DNA of 53,845 nt from Bacteroidota bacterium (GCA_018266915.1 JAFDZM010000075.1:1-53845), one strand, 5' to 3'. Positions 25,496 to 34,406 are shown, numbered from the stretch's first letter. Notes: generated by a model not told the origin, from the sequence alone. Made by a program: numbers and translations.

Positions 25496-25801
25496 TTAGT
25501 CCTCTTTTTCGTTTTTCATCTGAGCCTTCGTTATATAAACCCGATGGCCTTTTTTATTGATGTAATAGTAATGCGAGTATTTATTGATATAAACGGTCTC
25601 GCCATGAGGCCCGCGTTTTTCTGCGTACTTTCTATCAACAACGTGCGACTCGGTATTTGCCGCAGTATTGGATACCTGGTTTCCTACTTTTCGGGTTACT
25701 TTACCAACCTTTGTAGTGTCGCTTTTAATGGTGCCTGCCATTCCTTGAACAGCAAATAGCATTGCCCCCGAGAACAGGGCAGTTTTGATTAATGCATTCA
25801 T
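25496..25801 (-). CDS. Hypothetical small secreted protein
   Basis: This 101-residue protein has a signal peptide (MNALIKTALFSGAMLFAVQG-MAG). The mature part is basic and tyrosine-rich, with RGPHGETVYINKYSHYYYIN then KKGHRVYITKAQ, which looks like two short beta-rich imperfect repeats (ETVYINKYSHYYYINKKGHRVYI). I know no family name. It lies upstream of, and divergent from, the tRNA-Ala gene. Its leader can form a hairpin at 25852-25878 (CCAAATG-TTT-CATTTGG core). Confidence 0.65.
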   Translation of the reverse strand: MNALIKTALFSGAMLFAVQGMAGTIKSDTTKVGKVTRKVGNQVSNTAANTESHVVDRKYAEKRGPHGETVYINKYSHYYYINKKGHRVYITKAQMKNEKED

Positions 25802-25934
25802 TGGTAGTGAATTAAAGTTAATTTTATATTAACTCAATTATCCTTCCAAATGTTTCATTTGGGGAAGGGGCTGTTCCGGTGTAAAATAGCGTCGATAGAA
25901 AACTTTACTGCAAATTTGCATTTTAGATATTTCG

Positions 25935-25965
25935 TTTGGGGCTTTATTTTAAAAACATATATTTG
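25935..25965 (+). promoter_or_regulatory. Bacteroidota-type promoter of tRNA-Ala
   Basis: TTTG at 25935-25938, a 19-base spacer, then TATATTTG at 25958-25965 match the -33 TTTG / -7 TAnnTTTG consensus exactly, with the expected spacing. Transcription would start at about 25972, five bases before the mature tRNA. Confidence 0.85.
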
Positions 25966-25976
25966 CAATCCATTTC

Positions 25977-26051
<75 letters not shown>

Positions 26052-26062
26052 TTGATAATTAG

Positions 26063-26093
26063 GCACTTATCAATCAATAGGTGCTTTTTTTTT
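26063..26093 (+). terminator. Island-borne terminator behind tRNA-Ala
   Basis: GCACTTAT (26063-26070) pairs with ATAGGTGC (26077-26084) around CAATCA, followed by nine T residues. It lies just inside the left boundary of the island and replaces the host terminator now displaced to 48012-48035. Confidence 0.85.
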
Positions 26094-26551
26094 GCTTTAT
26101 CTCAGTGTATCTTATCAAGAATATTGCAACTTTTAAATCTAAATAAATTTCAATAAATTGACTATCAATACCTTAAGTCTAATTTGTTGTTAATTTGCAT
26201 GCAAGTGGTCTTGGCAAACATTTCGACGTTAATTGTAATTTAGATTAAAGATCAGACAGGAGTAAAATTGGCTTCTTTTTAAGACGACTAAGAATTTATA
26301 CCCGCATTTCTGCCATCATTCGAACGAAATATCGTTGACTACACGTCGACCATTGATATTAAATGGCTTCCATACAATTCGTTATTGCAGTAATGCACTC
26401 ATAGTGACTTAGTTAAACCATGGCATTTATTTTGAGTTTAGTCGGCAAGCTATTCAGATGAATAACCATCGTAAAAATTTCACATTGCTTTAAGTAATTA
26501 TTAAACACCTGACCATTAAATTTAGGAAATCTACACCGACAAGCTATACCT
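26094..26551. other. Left-end non-coding region of the island
   Basis: About 460 bases with no convincing gene. It contains GCATGCAAGTGGTC at 26197-26210, which matches the att core in 13 of 14 positions, and several TTAATT-type AT stretches. Recombinase arm sites are expected near such ends, but I cannot define them. Confidence 0.5.
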
Positions 26552-27502
26552 ATGAAAAAATCTAAAAAAGCAGCAAAATGGAAGATTGGGGTTTCTGTTT
26601 TGCTTGTGCTGTTTTTGATCGTACAATTTATTAGGCCTGAGATAACGCACCCACCCGTTACAAGAGACATTGAAGTACCGGCGGAAGTAAAAGCCATACT
26701 AGTGAGGACTTGCTATGACTGCCATTCCAATCAAATTCAATTGCGCTGGTTTGATAAGATAGCACCGATGTATTGGGGCGTGGCGCAGCACATAAAGGAG
26801 GGGCGTGAGGGCTTAAATTTTTCTGAGTGGGATAAGCTGGACCCTGCAAGTAGAAAAGCCAAGCTCTGGGAAGCTGTTAACCAGGTAATAGCAGGGGCGA
26901 TGCCTTTGAAAGATTACGAATTTGTACACCGTTCGGCAAAAATTTCATCGGGTGATCTGAAGGTGCTTAAACAATACCTGAATAGCATGGTGGTAAAGCC
27001 ATTAGAGGATACTGCCAAAATCAATGCGCTGAATAAGCAATACACACAATCGCAAAGCACTGCGATGAAATTTGAAAATTTACCCAGGGCTTTGAACGGC
27101 GTTGAGTTTATACCTGATTATAAAAACTGGCTGCCGATAAGCCCGTCAGAACGGTTTGATAATGGTACTATGCGGGTAATATTAGGGAACGATATCGCTA
27201 TAAAAGCTATTCAAGATAAACAAGTAAACCCATGGCCTAAAGGCACCACTTTTGCAAAAGTAGCGTGGGATCAGTTGGAAGATAAAGAGGGTCATATCCG
27301 CACTGGAGCTTTTAAGCAGATCGAGATTATGATAAAAGATGAAGAGAAATACCGTTCAACAAAAGGCTGGGGATGGGCCCGCTTCAAAACACCTAAAATG
27401 ATCCCTTATGGTAAAGATGCGATGTTCACTAACGAGTGTATCAACTGTCATTTACCGCAAGCTAATCAGGATCTGGTTTTCAGCTCACCTTTTAAACATT
27501 AA
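26552..27502 (+). CDS. Haem-binding domain plus cytochrome P460 domain protein
   Basis: This 316-residue protein has an N-terminal membrane anchor (residues about 11-26). A Haem_bd (PF14376-type) domain with C54-YD-C57-H58 in TCYDCHSNQ follows, then a C-terminal P460-like domain with a second heme-binding motif, C296-IN-C299-H300. Two c-type hemes are therefore expected, held on the periplasmic side. P460 proteins oxidise small molecules such as hydroxylamine, but that chemistry is not established for this subgroup. It is followed three bases later by a lipoprotein related to its C-terminal domain. Confidence 0.85.
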   Translation: MKKSKKAAKWKIGVSVLLVLFLIVQFIRPEITHPPVTRDIEVPAEVKAILVRTCYDCHSNQIQLRWFDKIAPMYWGVAQHIKEGREGLNFSEWDKLDPASRKAKLWEAVNQVIAGAMPLKDYEFVHRSAKISSGDLKVLKQYLNSMVVKPLEDTAKINALNKQYTQSQSTAMKFENLPRALNGVEFIPDYKNWLPISPSERFDNGTMRVILGNDIAIKAIQDKQVNPWPKGTTFAKVAWDQLEDKEGHIRTGAFKQIEIMIKDEEKYRSTKGWGWARFKTPKMIPYGKDAMFTNECINCHLPQANQDLVFSSPFKH

Positions 27503-27505
27503 CCC

Positions 27506-27988
27506 ATGAAAATGCGACTCATAACATTACTTTTCTTGTCTATCACAATAAGCTCCTGTTCGAGCAAAAAGTCTCCCGATGAGATCATAAATAAAAACGC
27601 CTCCTTGCCCGAGGCACTAAACTGGGAAAAGGCCGGGTATAAGGTGATCACTTCGTATATCGATAAAAAGGACAGCACCATGTCGATATTATATGGCAAT
27701 GACCTGGCTCGCAAAACATTCATCGCATCTGAAAATAAAATTATTCCTAACGAAATGCTGGCATTAGTTACCTGGAAACAGAAGGCTGATGAGAATTGGT
27801 TTGGCGCCAATATTCCGGGCTCTGTTAAAACCATCGAGCTGATCAAAACATCGGATAGCAAAAATGGGGCGACTTCCATTGCCTATAATTTATATCAAGG
27901 CAAAGAGTTCACCCCATCCAAAGACACTATTAATAACCAGGTCAGGATCAAATATATTTTTAGCCAGCAACCTTCAGTAATGCCTTAA
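27506..27988 (+). CDS. P460-like lipoprotein lacking the heme-binding motif
   Basis: This 160-residue protein has a lipoprotein signal ending LSITISSC (lipobox cysteine at about residue 18). Its body resembles the P460 domain of the gene upstream: MSILYGNDLARK against MRVILGNDIAIK, LALVTWKQKADENWFGANI against FAKVAWDQLEDKEGHIRTG, and a matching TIEL/QIEI strand. It has no CxxCH motif, so it should not bind c-type heme. It is probably a partner or chaperone-like paralogue of the heme protein. The spacing of three bases indicates one operon. Confidence 0.7.
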   Translation: MKMRLITLLFLSITISSCSSKKSPDEIINKNASLPEALNWEKAGYKVITSYIDKKDSTMSILYGNDLARKTFIASENKIIPNEMLALVTWKQKADENWFGANIPGSVKTIELIKTSDSKNGATSIAYNLYQGKEFTPSKDTINNQVRIKYIFSQQPSVMP

Positions 27989-28001
27989 CTATCCGCAATA
28001 A

Positions 28002-28946
28002 TTACTCGTGGATAGTAGTTTTATCGGCAAGGGCCATTTGAGCGATCTCATCCTTGCGCCTGAAGCTAACACCCGGATGTTGTTGCATAGAACGGATAAG
28101 ATCAGTAGCTGCTTTTACCATTTGCGGCGTACCGCCTATACGATCATGAAAGCTGATTGACATTTGCCTGCGGCGATTTTCAGACTCAAGATATAATTGG
28201 TCAAATTCCATTTTCGCTTGATTGACAAATTGATCTGCCGAGAAGTTTTTCCCTTCTATTAACAGGATGTCATTGCACCGCAAAGTATAAGGAACAATCA
28301 CAAAGTCTTTTGAGTTGACCTGGATGATAAAAGGCTCGTCCCTGCTCAGGTCGTCAATATGATAAACAAAACCCAGTTCCTGTAATATTCTCAGTGTGTT
28401 TTCTCCGCGTCTTAGCCAGTTAGCATTGTAACCCACAGCATTGAAGCCTGTCACATTTTTTATTGCATCGACACCATCTTTTATAAACTTCTTTTCCTCG
28501 TCATATGACATGGTATATTCTGTCGACCAGTTCATGCCATGCGCCGCAGCTTCATGGCCACGTTGAACAATCTCCTTTGCTAATGCCGGATTTTTCAATA
28601 CCGCAGACCCCACCATGTGCGAAGTAACTTTGATCCCGAGTTTGTCCCAATTGTCCAGCATTCGGGGGATGCCTTCTTTATAACCATAAGCAAACCATGT
28701 GGCACCGGGCAGATCAATATATCCGGATTTCATATTTTGCGGGAAAGGGCTTTCAGCATTATCCGGCTGACCGCCGGCTTCAAATTGCATAGAAATGGAG
28801 ATCACCAACCGTGAACCGTCTATCCATTTGCTTTTTATATTGTTTTCCATACTTCTGACAGGTTTGATAAATGTATTTGCGGGGCTCACCATGGCTGTTA
28901 AGCCTATGATCCCGCTTTGCTTAATGAATTTCCTCCTGGTTTCCAT
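28002..28946 (-). CDS. Polysaccharide deacetylase family protein (PuuE-like), Tat signal
   Basis: A 314-residue NodB-fold protein. The N-terminus METRRKFIKQSGIIG looks like a twin-arginine signal, so export in folded form is likely. ISMQFEAGGQPDN takes the place of the classical TFDD motif, and RGHEAAAHGMNW supplies the two histidines of the second motif. This pattern is seen in the PuuE/allantoinase-like branch rather than in chitin deacetylases. The target may thus be an amide or ureide. I start at the ATG at 28946; the frame is open to a TTG two codons earlier. It is the last gene of an 11-gene operon. Confidence 0.8.
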   Translation of the reverse strand: METRRKFIKQSGIIGLTAMVSPANTFIKPVRSMENNIKSKWIDGSRLVISISMQFEAGGQPDNAESPFPQNMKSGYIDLPGATWFAYGYKEGIPRMLDNWDKLGIKVTSHMVGSAVLKNPALAKEIVQRGHEAAAHGMNWSTEYTMSYDEEKKFIKDGVDAIKNVTGFNAVGYNANWLRRGENTLRILQELGFVYHIDDLSRDEPFIIQVNSKDFVIVPYTLRCNDILLIEGKNFSADQFVNQAKMEFDQLYLESENRRRQMSISFHDRIGGTPQMVKAATDLIRSMQQHPGVSFRRKDEIAQMALADKTTIHE

Positions 28947-28952
28947 CTTCAA

Positions 28953-29342
28953 TCAGATCAGGTTATCAAGCGCCATCCAATTATTGGATAAGAATTGTAT
29001 CAGCACCACATAAATTATAAGATGGATCAATTGTGAGGCGATAGGTTCCCAATTCTCAATCATACAGCACCCGAACACCAGGAAAATCATTTCAAATGAA
29101 CCAGCAATCAGGGCTGGCAGTGTAAACAAACCGGAAATCAATAGCACTCCCAGTATTAATTCGACAATTGGTAATAATAAACCAAAGAGAGCGACCATCG
29201 ATCGCGGCAGCATGGATTTAGCAAAAGTATCGCCCATCCATTGACTAAATACACGCAACTTAGGCACGCGAACAAGACCATGACCGAGTGCGCTCGTGCC
29301 TACGGCCAACCTTAACAATAAAAAACTTGTGCTGCTTATCAT
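28953..29342 (-). CDS. DoxX family membrane protein
   Basis: This 129-residue protein has four membrane helices (about 5-20, 48-68, 72-92 and 105-120). The first carries LLRLAVGTSALGHGLVRV, characteristic of DoxX. DoxX-like proteins are small quinone- or redox-linked membrane proteins, often near oxidoreductases and thiol-oxidation functions. It sits ten bases after the ester cyclase gene and six bases before the deacetylase within the island operon. Confidence 0.82.
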   Translation of the reverse strand: MISSTSFLLLRLAVGTSALGHGLVRVPKLRVFSQWMGDTFAKSMLPRSMVALFGLLLPIVELILGVLLISGLFTLPALIAGSFEMIFLVFGCCMIENWEPIASQLIHLIIYVVLIQFLSNNWMALDNLI

Positions 29343-29352
29343 CGTTCAGAAT

Positions 29353-29913
29353 TTATTTAACAACTCCGATTTCCTGCAGAAAAGTCAAATTATCCTCCAG
29401 GTGCCAGTCTTCATACACTTTGCCGTTGCGTACATTGAGAATGTCGATGGCAAAAAACTTAACAGGTTTACCAGACGGAGCATGCTCGCCAAGCGGCCCT
29501 GTGTTATGCCCGGTGTAGACCTGCCGGCAAATCACTTTATCTTTCGTAATGATCATATCCTCCACGCTGCAACGGAGATCAGGCACAGCCTTTCGGAAAT
29601 TTGCGGACGCGAATAAGATACCTTTAAACCCTTGTGGCCTGCCTTTGGGCAAAGTATTGTCAAAGAAATCGTCCGAAACAGCCTCATGTAGATATTTTTC
29701 ATTCCCTGTATTCCAGAAAGCATAGAACAGCATTCCGGCGTGAGTTACTTTGTCGGCCTCGGCTTTAGATAAGACTTTATCAACGCTAAGTGATTTAGGC
29801 TTGGGTATATCATTATTATTGATGGTGGCTTGTGCCATTGCAGAAGTAATAGCAGCCAAAAGGACGGCAGCCAATGCGAGGATATAGCTGCCAATTAAAA
29901 TGCGTGTTTTCAT
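29353..29913 (-). CDS. Secreted SnoaL-like ester cyclase/polyketide cyclase fold protein
   Basis: This 186-residue protein has a signal peptide (residues 1-27, ending AMAQ) and an NTF2-like SnoaL domain. The latter shows VSDDFFDNTLPKGRPQGFKG, VEDMIITKDKVICRQVYTGHNTG and GKVYEDWHLEDNLTFLQEIG, the standard pattern of 'ester cyclase' family members. These enzymes bind small hydrophobic cyclic compounds. Export to the periplasm is unusual for the family. It is encoded in the island operon between a quinone-oxidoreductase-like gene and DoxX. Confidence 0.82.
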   Translation of the reverse strand: MKTRILIGSYILALAAVLLAAITSAMAQATINNNDIPKPKSLSVDKVLSKAEADKVTHAGMLFYAFWNTGNEKYLHEAVSDDFFDNTLPKGRPQGFKGILFASANFRKAVPDLRCSVEDMIITKDKVICRQVYTGHNTGPLGEHAPSGKPVKFFAIDILNVRNGKVYEDWHLEDNLTFLQEIGVVK

Positions 29914-29947
29914 ATGCGTTTATTTTAATGTGAATATTAAATACTTC

Positions 29948-30934
29948 TTAAAACACAATATCCACTACCACTTTTCCTTTAGCTTTTCTGTCATTTATAT
30001 ATTGGTAAGCTTCCTCGATCGTTGCCGGAGTAAATGTTTGCTCGTCCAACAATGGAATGACTTTCCCGGCTTCGATCAATTTGGTTGCTTCCCTTAAAAT
30101 CTCTCCGTGATGAGCACGGCCTTTGCCAGAAATTAAAGGATACAAAGTGAATACCCCGGAGTACGTCGCACCCCTGAAAGACAATGGTGCCAGGTGATGT
30201 GTGCCCCAGCCTAAAATACTTACTACATGCCCGTAATATTGTCGCGCTGCTTTAAACGAAGCATCCAAAGTTTCGCCGCCAAGCGTATCAAATACGATAT
30301 CGAAACCTTCACCGTCGGTGTATTGCAATACATATTCGTCGGATGAAAGGCTGGTATAATCAATTGGAATTGCACCGTAGCTTTTGATCAGCTCATTTTT
30401 TGACGGATCGACGGTCGTATAAACTTCTGCGCCTTCGGTCTTGGCTATTTGTACGGCAATACTTCCGACACCGCCTGCACCGCCATGCACAAGTACAGTT
30501 TTTCCTTCTGATACCTTAGCACGGTCAACCAGGCCTTCCCAGGCGGTGATAAATACAAGAGGCAACGCTGCTGCCTCACGCATACTGATGTTCGTTGGTT
30601 TGATCGCCAACAAGTCGGCGTCTACCGCTGCATATTCTGCCAATGAGCCGGGTACGCCTGCAATACCTCCGGTCATTCCATAAACTTCATCGCCAGGCTT
30701 AAATGTGGTTACACCTTTACCAACAGCTTCTACAGTACCTGCAAGATCAATACCTAATATTGCAGGAAGCATAGCCTTCGCATGTGCCGCTTGTCCGGCC
30801 TTGATCTTCAAATCGAGCGGGTTAATGCCGCTAGCTGCAATTTTTACCAAAACCTCACCCCGGTCCGGGACAGGTTTATCTACTTCTTTTAACTGGTAAG
30901 GGGTATTGAAATTTTCTAAAACGAGTGCTTTCAT
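29948..30934 (-). CDS. NADP-dependent oxidoreductase, MDR superfamily (quinone-oxidoreductase-like)
   Basis: This 328-residue medium-chain reductase has an N-terminal GroES-like domain (INPLDLKIKAGQ, ILGIDLAGTVEAVGKGVTTF) and a Rossmann domain with HGGAGGVGSIAVQIAK. No zinc-ligand cysteine set is visible, so it belongs to the zinc-free quinone/enone reductase branch. Such enzymes reduce alpha,beta-unsaturated carbonyls or quinones with NADPH. It lies five bases after the Gfo/Idh/MocA gene in the operon. Confidence 0.88.
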   Translation of the reverse strand: MKALVLENFNTPYQLKEVDKPVPDRGEVLVKIAASGINPLDLKIKAGQAAHAKAMLPAILGIDLAGTVEAVGKGVTTFKPGDEVYGMTGGIAGVPGSLAEYAAVDADLLAIKPTNISMREAAALPLVFITAWEGLVDRAKVSEGKTVLVHGGAGGVGSIAVQIAKTEGAEVYTTVDPSKNELIKSYGAIPIDYTSLSSDEYVLQYTDGEGFDIVFDTLGGETLDASFKAARQYYGHVVSILGWGTHHLAPLSFRGATYSGVFTLYPLISGKGRAHHGEILREATKLIEAGKVIPLLDEQTFTPATIEEAYQYINDRKAKGKVVVDIVF

Positions 30935-30939
30935 CTTTC

Positions 30940-32070
30940 TTATTTTAATTGATCTGAAAATGATGGTTGATAATTATAGACCTGCCGCGTACCTGTTTTG
31001 GCGGCTTTCTCAATGGCATGGATCATACGGTGACGAACGACCGCATCTTCAAAGTTAGCAGACAAATGGGTACCATGTATCAAATCACTGGCCAGGCGTG
31101 CGTAGTTTTCAGCAACATTATATGCCGGGCCTTGTATAGTATCCATTTTAACCTTGTAATAAGAAGAAGGAACCGTTAATATTTCCAATGCTTTTTCACC
31201 CTGGCTGCCTTTGATCGTTAATTCAAAAACGCCGGGGTGACCACCATTTGCAGTAATCACGAGGTCGCCTTTGGTACCATTAATCTCCCAGAAAAAATTT
31301 GTCCCTTTAGACATACCTCCCCTGAAATGGATAGTAGCCACTGCCTTATTTTCAAGTATCCCGGTGACAGCAATCTGATCAAATACGTCCATTGGGATAA
31401 CCTCTCCTGTTTCAATTACTCTTGTCTCGGTTCTTCTGTTTACTGCAGTTGCATTTAACTCTGTAAACTCGCCGAGCGTATAACACAAGGCATCAACAGA
31501 GTTGGCAAATGTTGAATAGATCATCCCGGCGCCATTGCGGGCATCCATCGCCCAGGCAGAGGCTTGCTCTATAAAGGCCCCATAAAATATACCAGAGCCG
31601 ATCATTGAAGTAGAAAGCACTTCGCCTACATATCCTTGCGCCACCAGGTCGCGAACGTAATTGATGGCCGGAACAGCACGGGATTGTAATCCCACTGCAC
31701 CATATAAACCTTTTGAATTGGCTAATTGCAACATCTCCTCCGCTTCTTCAAGACCATTACCCAGAGGCCATTCGCAAAACACGTTTTTACCTGCATTTAA
31801 AGCCGCATCGACGAGCTCTTTATGGTGTGGTACTTTGACAGTTACTACTACCAGATCGACGTCCGGACTATTAACCAGGTCATCTATGGTTTCAAAAACA
31901 TGAGGAACATTGTAAGTAGTACCAGCCTTTTCTGCGGCATCTCGATTACGATTGCTTATGGCCGATAATTTATATTCCGGCAATGCGTTTAAAGCGGGTA
32001 TATGAGCAACTGACGCCCATCCTCTGTCTGCACTTACACCGATGATCCCAACTTTTATTTCATTATTCAT
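30940..32070 (-). CDS. Gfo/Idh/MocA family protein, Gal80-like (EWP in place of EKP)
   Basis: This 376-residue protein has an N-terminal Rossmann domain (VGIIGVSADRGWASVAHIPAL) and a C-terminal alpha/beta domain. In catalytic members the EKP motif supplies the active lysine; here it reads E100-W101-P102 (CEWPLG), as in the yeast regulator Gal80 and related proteins. Either the chemistry differs or the protein is a sensor or regulator. It is central in the operon, with 19 bases to the upstream hydrolase gene. Confidence 0.85.
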   Translation of the reverse strand: MNNEIKVGIIGVSADRGWASVAHIPALNALPEYKLSAISNRNRDAAEKAGTTYNVPHVFETIDDLVNSPDVDLVVVTVKVPHHKELVDAALNAGKNVFCEWPLGNGLEEAEEMLQLANSKGLYGAVGLQSRAVPAINYVRDLVAQGYVGEVLSTSMIGSGIFYGAFIEQASAWAMDARNGAGMIYSTFANSVDALCYTLGEFTELNATAVNRRTETRVIETGEVIPMDVFDQIAVTGILENKAVATIHFRGGMSKGTNFFWEINGTKGDLVITANGGHPGVFELTIKGSQGEKALEILTVPSSYYKVKMDTIQGPAYNVAENYARLASDLIHGTHLSANFEDAVVRHRMIHAIEKAAKTGTRQVYNYQPSFSDQLK

Positions 32071-32089
32071 TTTTTATTTTGATTAATTA

Positions 32090-32953
32090 TTAAAGACTAT
32101 CGAGGAAATTGAGCACATCTTCGCCGATCTCATCAGCATGCGTTTCTAAAGCGAAATGCCCGGTGTCATAAAATTTTACAGTTGCATTCGGGTTATCCTT
32201 TTTATAACCTTCAGCCCCAGCAGGTAAAAAATAAGGATCCTGGTTGCCCCAAACGGCTAGCACCGGAGGCTTCCTGTCTCTGAAATAGCATTGAAAATCG
32301 GGGTACTTGGCTACGTTGGTACGATAGTCCAGTATCAAGTCTAGCTGTATATCTATATGTTCAGGTTTATCCAAAAAATGCTGATCCAATGTATACGTAT
32401 CCGGTGCGATCAGCGAGGTATCAGCAACACCATGCTCATACTGAAAACGGGTGATGTGGATACCCATAAACTGTCTTAGAGATTCACGGTTCCCTTCAGT
32501 TGGTTCCTTCCAGTACTTCTGCAAAGGATTCCACTCCGAACTTAAGCCTTCCTCATAAGCATTGCCATTTTGCGAAATAATTCCTGTGATCTTTTCCTGG
32601 TTTGCAAGTGCCAGTCGTAAACCGACAGGCGCGCCATAGTCAAAAATGTAGACGGCAAAGCGCTTCAGCTCCAGCTTATCGATAAAGCCCTGCATGGCTT
32701 TTGCCAGGTTGTCAAAAGTGTAATCGAACTTAGCCCTTGCTGGTGCATCAGAAAACCCGAAGCCGGGCAGGTCAGGTGCGACAACATGGTATTTATTGCC
32801 CAGTACCGGGATCAGGTTCCTGTACATAAAGGATGAGGTGGGGTAACCGTGCAGCAACAATATTGTTGGTGCATCTTTAGGCCCTGCTTCCCTGTAAAAA
32901 ATATTCAACCCATTTACAATGGTGTTGTGGTAACGAACTTGATTTGTTTTCAT
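32090..32953 (-). CDS. Alpha/beta hydrolase, epoxide hydrolase/dehalogenase type
   Basis: This 287-residue protein has the oxyanion motif H35-GYP, a nucleophile region YIF-D105-YGAP, and a catalytic histidine at about 266 (TGHFALE). An aspartate nucleophile is typical of epoxide hydrolases and haloalkane or haloacetate dehalogenases. AVWGNQDPYFLP may supply the acid. The start is the ATG at 32953 (MKTNQVRYHN); the frame extends upstream into the SnoaL-like gene but without family sequence. There is no signal peptide. It is part of the island operon. Confidence 0.85.
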   Translation of the reverse strand: MKTNQVRYHNTIVNGLNIFYREAGPKDAPTILLLHGYPTSSFMYRNLIPVLGNKYHVVAPDLPGFGFSDAPARAKFDYTFDNLAKAMQGFIDKLELKRFAVYIFDYGAPVGLRLALANQEKITGIISQNGNAYEEGLSSEWNPLQKYWKEPTEGNRESLRQFMGIHITRFQYEHGVADTSLIAPDTYTLDQHFLDKPEHIDIQLDLILDYRTNVAKYPDFQCYFRDRKPPVLAVWGNQDPYFLPAGAEGYKKDNPNATVKFYDTGHFALETHADEIGEDVLNFLDSL

Positions 32954-32993
32954 ATACTTGATTTTTAATCGGTTCAGGTTATATGCCAGATTA

Positions 32994-33419
32994 TTAAATG
33001 ATACCTGGCACGAAGAATCTATTGATGCCGTTGACATCTGATAAATGAGTGGTCATCTTTATTATCTTTCCGTCATCATTAGGCTCAAACACGATCACGA
33101 CGTATTCATCCAGGATTAACTCGCCTCTTTTAGCCGTATTATGCAGAGAAATAGCCACGTTGTGCAGACCATATAACACATGTAACAGATCGAACATAAC
33201 CCCAAAAGCCTGAAGTGATTGCGCACGTCGTACGACAGCATCTACGCCATTTGCCGGTCCTGATAAAAGACTTTCTCCGGGTAAGGTCCAACTAACATCG
33301 TCGTGCATCAATAAGCGCATCAACGGCCAGTCATTTGTTCTCATAGCCTTTACAAAGGTGTTAGCAATTGCGGATTTATGGTCGATACTAAGCGGCGTCG
33401 TTTGATTTAAAGTTTCCAT
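32994..33419 (-). CDS. NTF2/SnoaL-like protein
   Basis: A 141-residue protein of the NTF2-like cone fold. FVKAMRTNDWPLMRLLMHDDVSWTLPG and VIVFEPNDDGKIIKMTTHLSDV are the expected first-helix and last-strand elements. It is cytoplasmic, in contrast to the secreted SnoaL-like protein of the same operon. It probably binds or isomerises a small organic ligand, but the substrate is unknown. It lies 14 bases after the DUF302 gene. Confidence 0.78.
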   Translation of the reverse strand: METLNQTTPLSIDHKSAIANTFVKAMRTNDWPLMRLLMHDDVSWTLPGESLLSGPANGVDAVVRRAQSLQAFGVMFDLLHVLYGLHNVAISLHNTAKRGELILDEYVVIVFEPNDDGKIIKMTTHLSDVNGINRFFVPGII

Positions 33420-33433
33420 AAATTGAATTTCAA

Positions 33434-33820
33434 TTAGTGTTTCAGAACGGTTGTTACTACCGGATCAATATCAAGCAATGCCGTAAGCTGGTTGCTTAAA
33501 CCATAACGTGCCTGTATATAAGCTGGGTCGTTATAAGCGACCCAAGTTTTATTTTGATCATCATCCCAGGCAATTACTTTCAACGGAAGGTCCAGCGCGG
33601 CTTTGGGGTCAAATTCCATCACGAAGCCACCTCCGGCAGGATTTCCGAACAAAAGAAATTCAAGCGCGGGAAGTTTGATACCTCCCTTAAGCGCCTCTGC
33701 CTGCTGGTCGATCCTGGCATAGATTGTAATGTTTTTTTGCTTCAAGGCATTTTCAAGTCGGTCTATTGTATCTTTCACACCGTAACTACTTTGCCTTATT
33801 ATCACTCCTTTATTATCCAT
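33434..33820 (-). CDS. DUF302 domain protein
   Basis: A 128-residue single-domain protein. The DUF302 signature is visible in SYGVKDTIDRLENALKQKNITIYARIDQ, the LEFLLFGNPAGG turn and LPLKVIAWDDDQNKTWVAYNDP. The family's function is unknown, although it is frequent near sulfur or redox genes. There is no signal peptide. It lies between the AhpD-like and SnoaL-like genes of the operon with short spacers. Confidence 0.88.
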   Translation of the reverse strand: MDNKGVIIRQSSYGVKDTIDRLENALKQKNITIYARIDQQAEALKGGIKLPALEFLLFGNPAGGGFVMEFDPKAALDLPLKVIAWDDDQNKTWVAYNDPAYIQARYGLSNQLTALLDIDPVVTTVLKH

Positions 33821-33845
33821 GATTTTGTGTCTAAATGATCCGATA

Positions 33846-34385
33846 TTAAACTAATTCCGGGGCTGCCGGGAAATCAACAGGGATATTGGTTACTGCAAAA
33901 ACATAGTTGGTAAAAACCCGAACAGTAACGAACCCGATCAATTCCATAAGTGCCGCTTCATCATATCCTGCAGCAAAAAACCGATCAACGTATCTTTCTT
34001 CAGGGTGCCCTTTTGTTTCCGCGATGGATTTTGCAAGTTTTACTATTGCGTCAATTTTCTCATCAGAAGAATATCCTTTCCTGATATTGATCGTTTCTTC
34101 CTTAGTAAGGCCGTTTCTTATGGCAGCTAAAGCGTGACCTGCCAGGCAATATTCGCAGTGGTTTACTTCGGATACTACCAAGGCTATGGCTTCTCTTTGT
34201 TTGCCGTTGAAAACACCTGCACTTAAAGTTGCATCAAGATCTAAAAAGGCCTTTAATGCGTGAGACGAATAGCCCATGGTAGCGTACAGGTTCGGGACTT
34301 TCCCAAGGCGCTTTTGCATGCTCTCAAACATCACTTTAGATTCTGCGTTTACCTGGTCTACTGTTGGAACCGCTATAGTTTTCAT
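33846..34385 (-). CDS. Carboxymuconolactone decarboxylase/AhpD family protein
   Basis: A 179-residue protein with the AhpD-type redox and proton-relay motif E-x3-C77-EY-C80-LAG-H84 (VNHCEYCLAGH). The repeat-like C-terminal part ends in ELIGFVTVRVFTNYVFAVTN. Members with CxxC act as thiol peroxidases or reductases. In this operon it could remove peroxides or participate in thiol-dependent conversion of an electrophile. Spacing to both neighbours is about 20-25 bases. Confidence 0.88.
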   Translation of the reverse strand: MKTIAVPTVDQVNAESKVMFESMQKRLGKVPNLYATMGYSSHALKAFLDLDATLSAGVFNGKQREAIALVVSEVNHCEYCLAGHALAAIRNGLTKEETINIRKGYSSDEKIDAIVKLAKSIAETKGHPEERYVDRFFAAGYDEAALMELIGFVTVRVFTNYVFAVTNIPVDFPAAPELV

Positions 34386-34406
34386 TCTTATATGTTTTAA
34401 TAATAA

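Noticed and set aside
26413..26697. 94-codon minus-strand frame at the island's left side
   Set aside because: It overlaps the start of the haem-binding gene and gives no recognisable protein.
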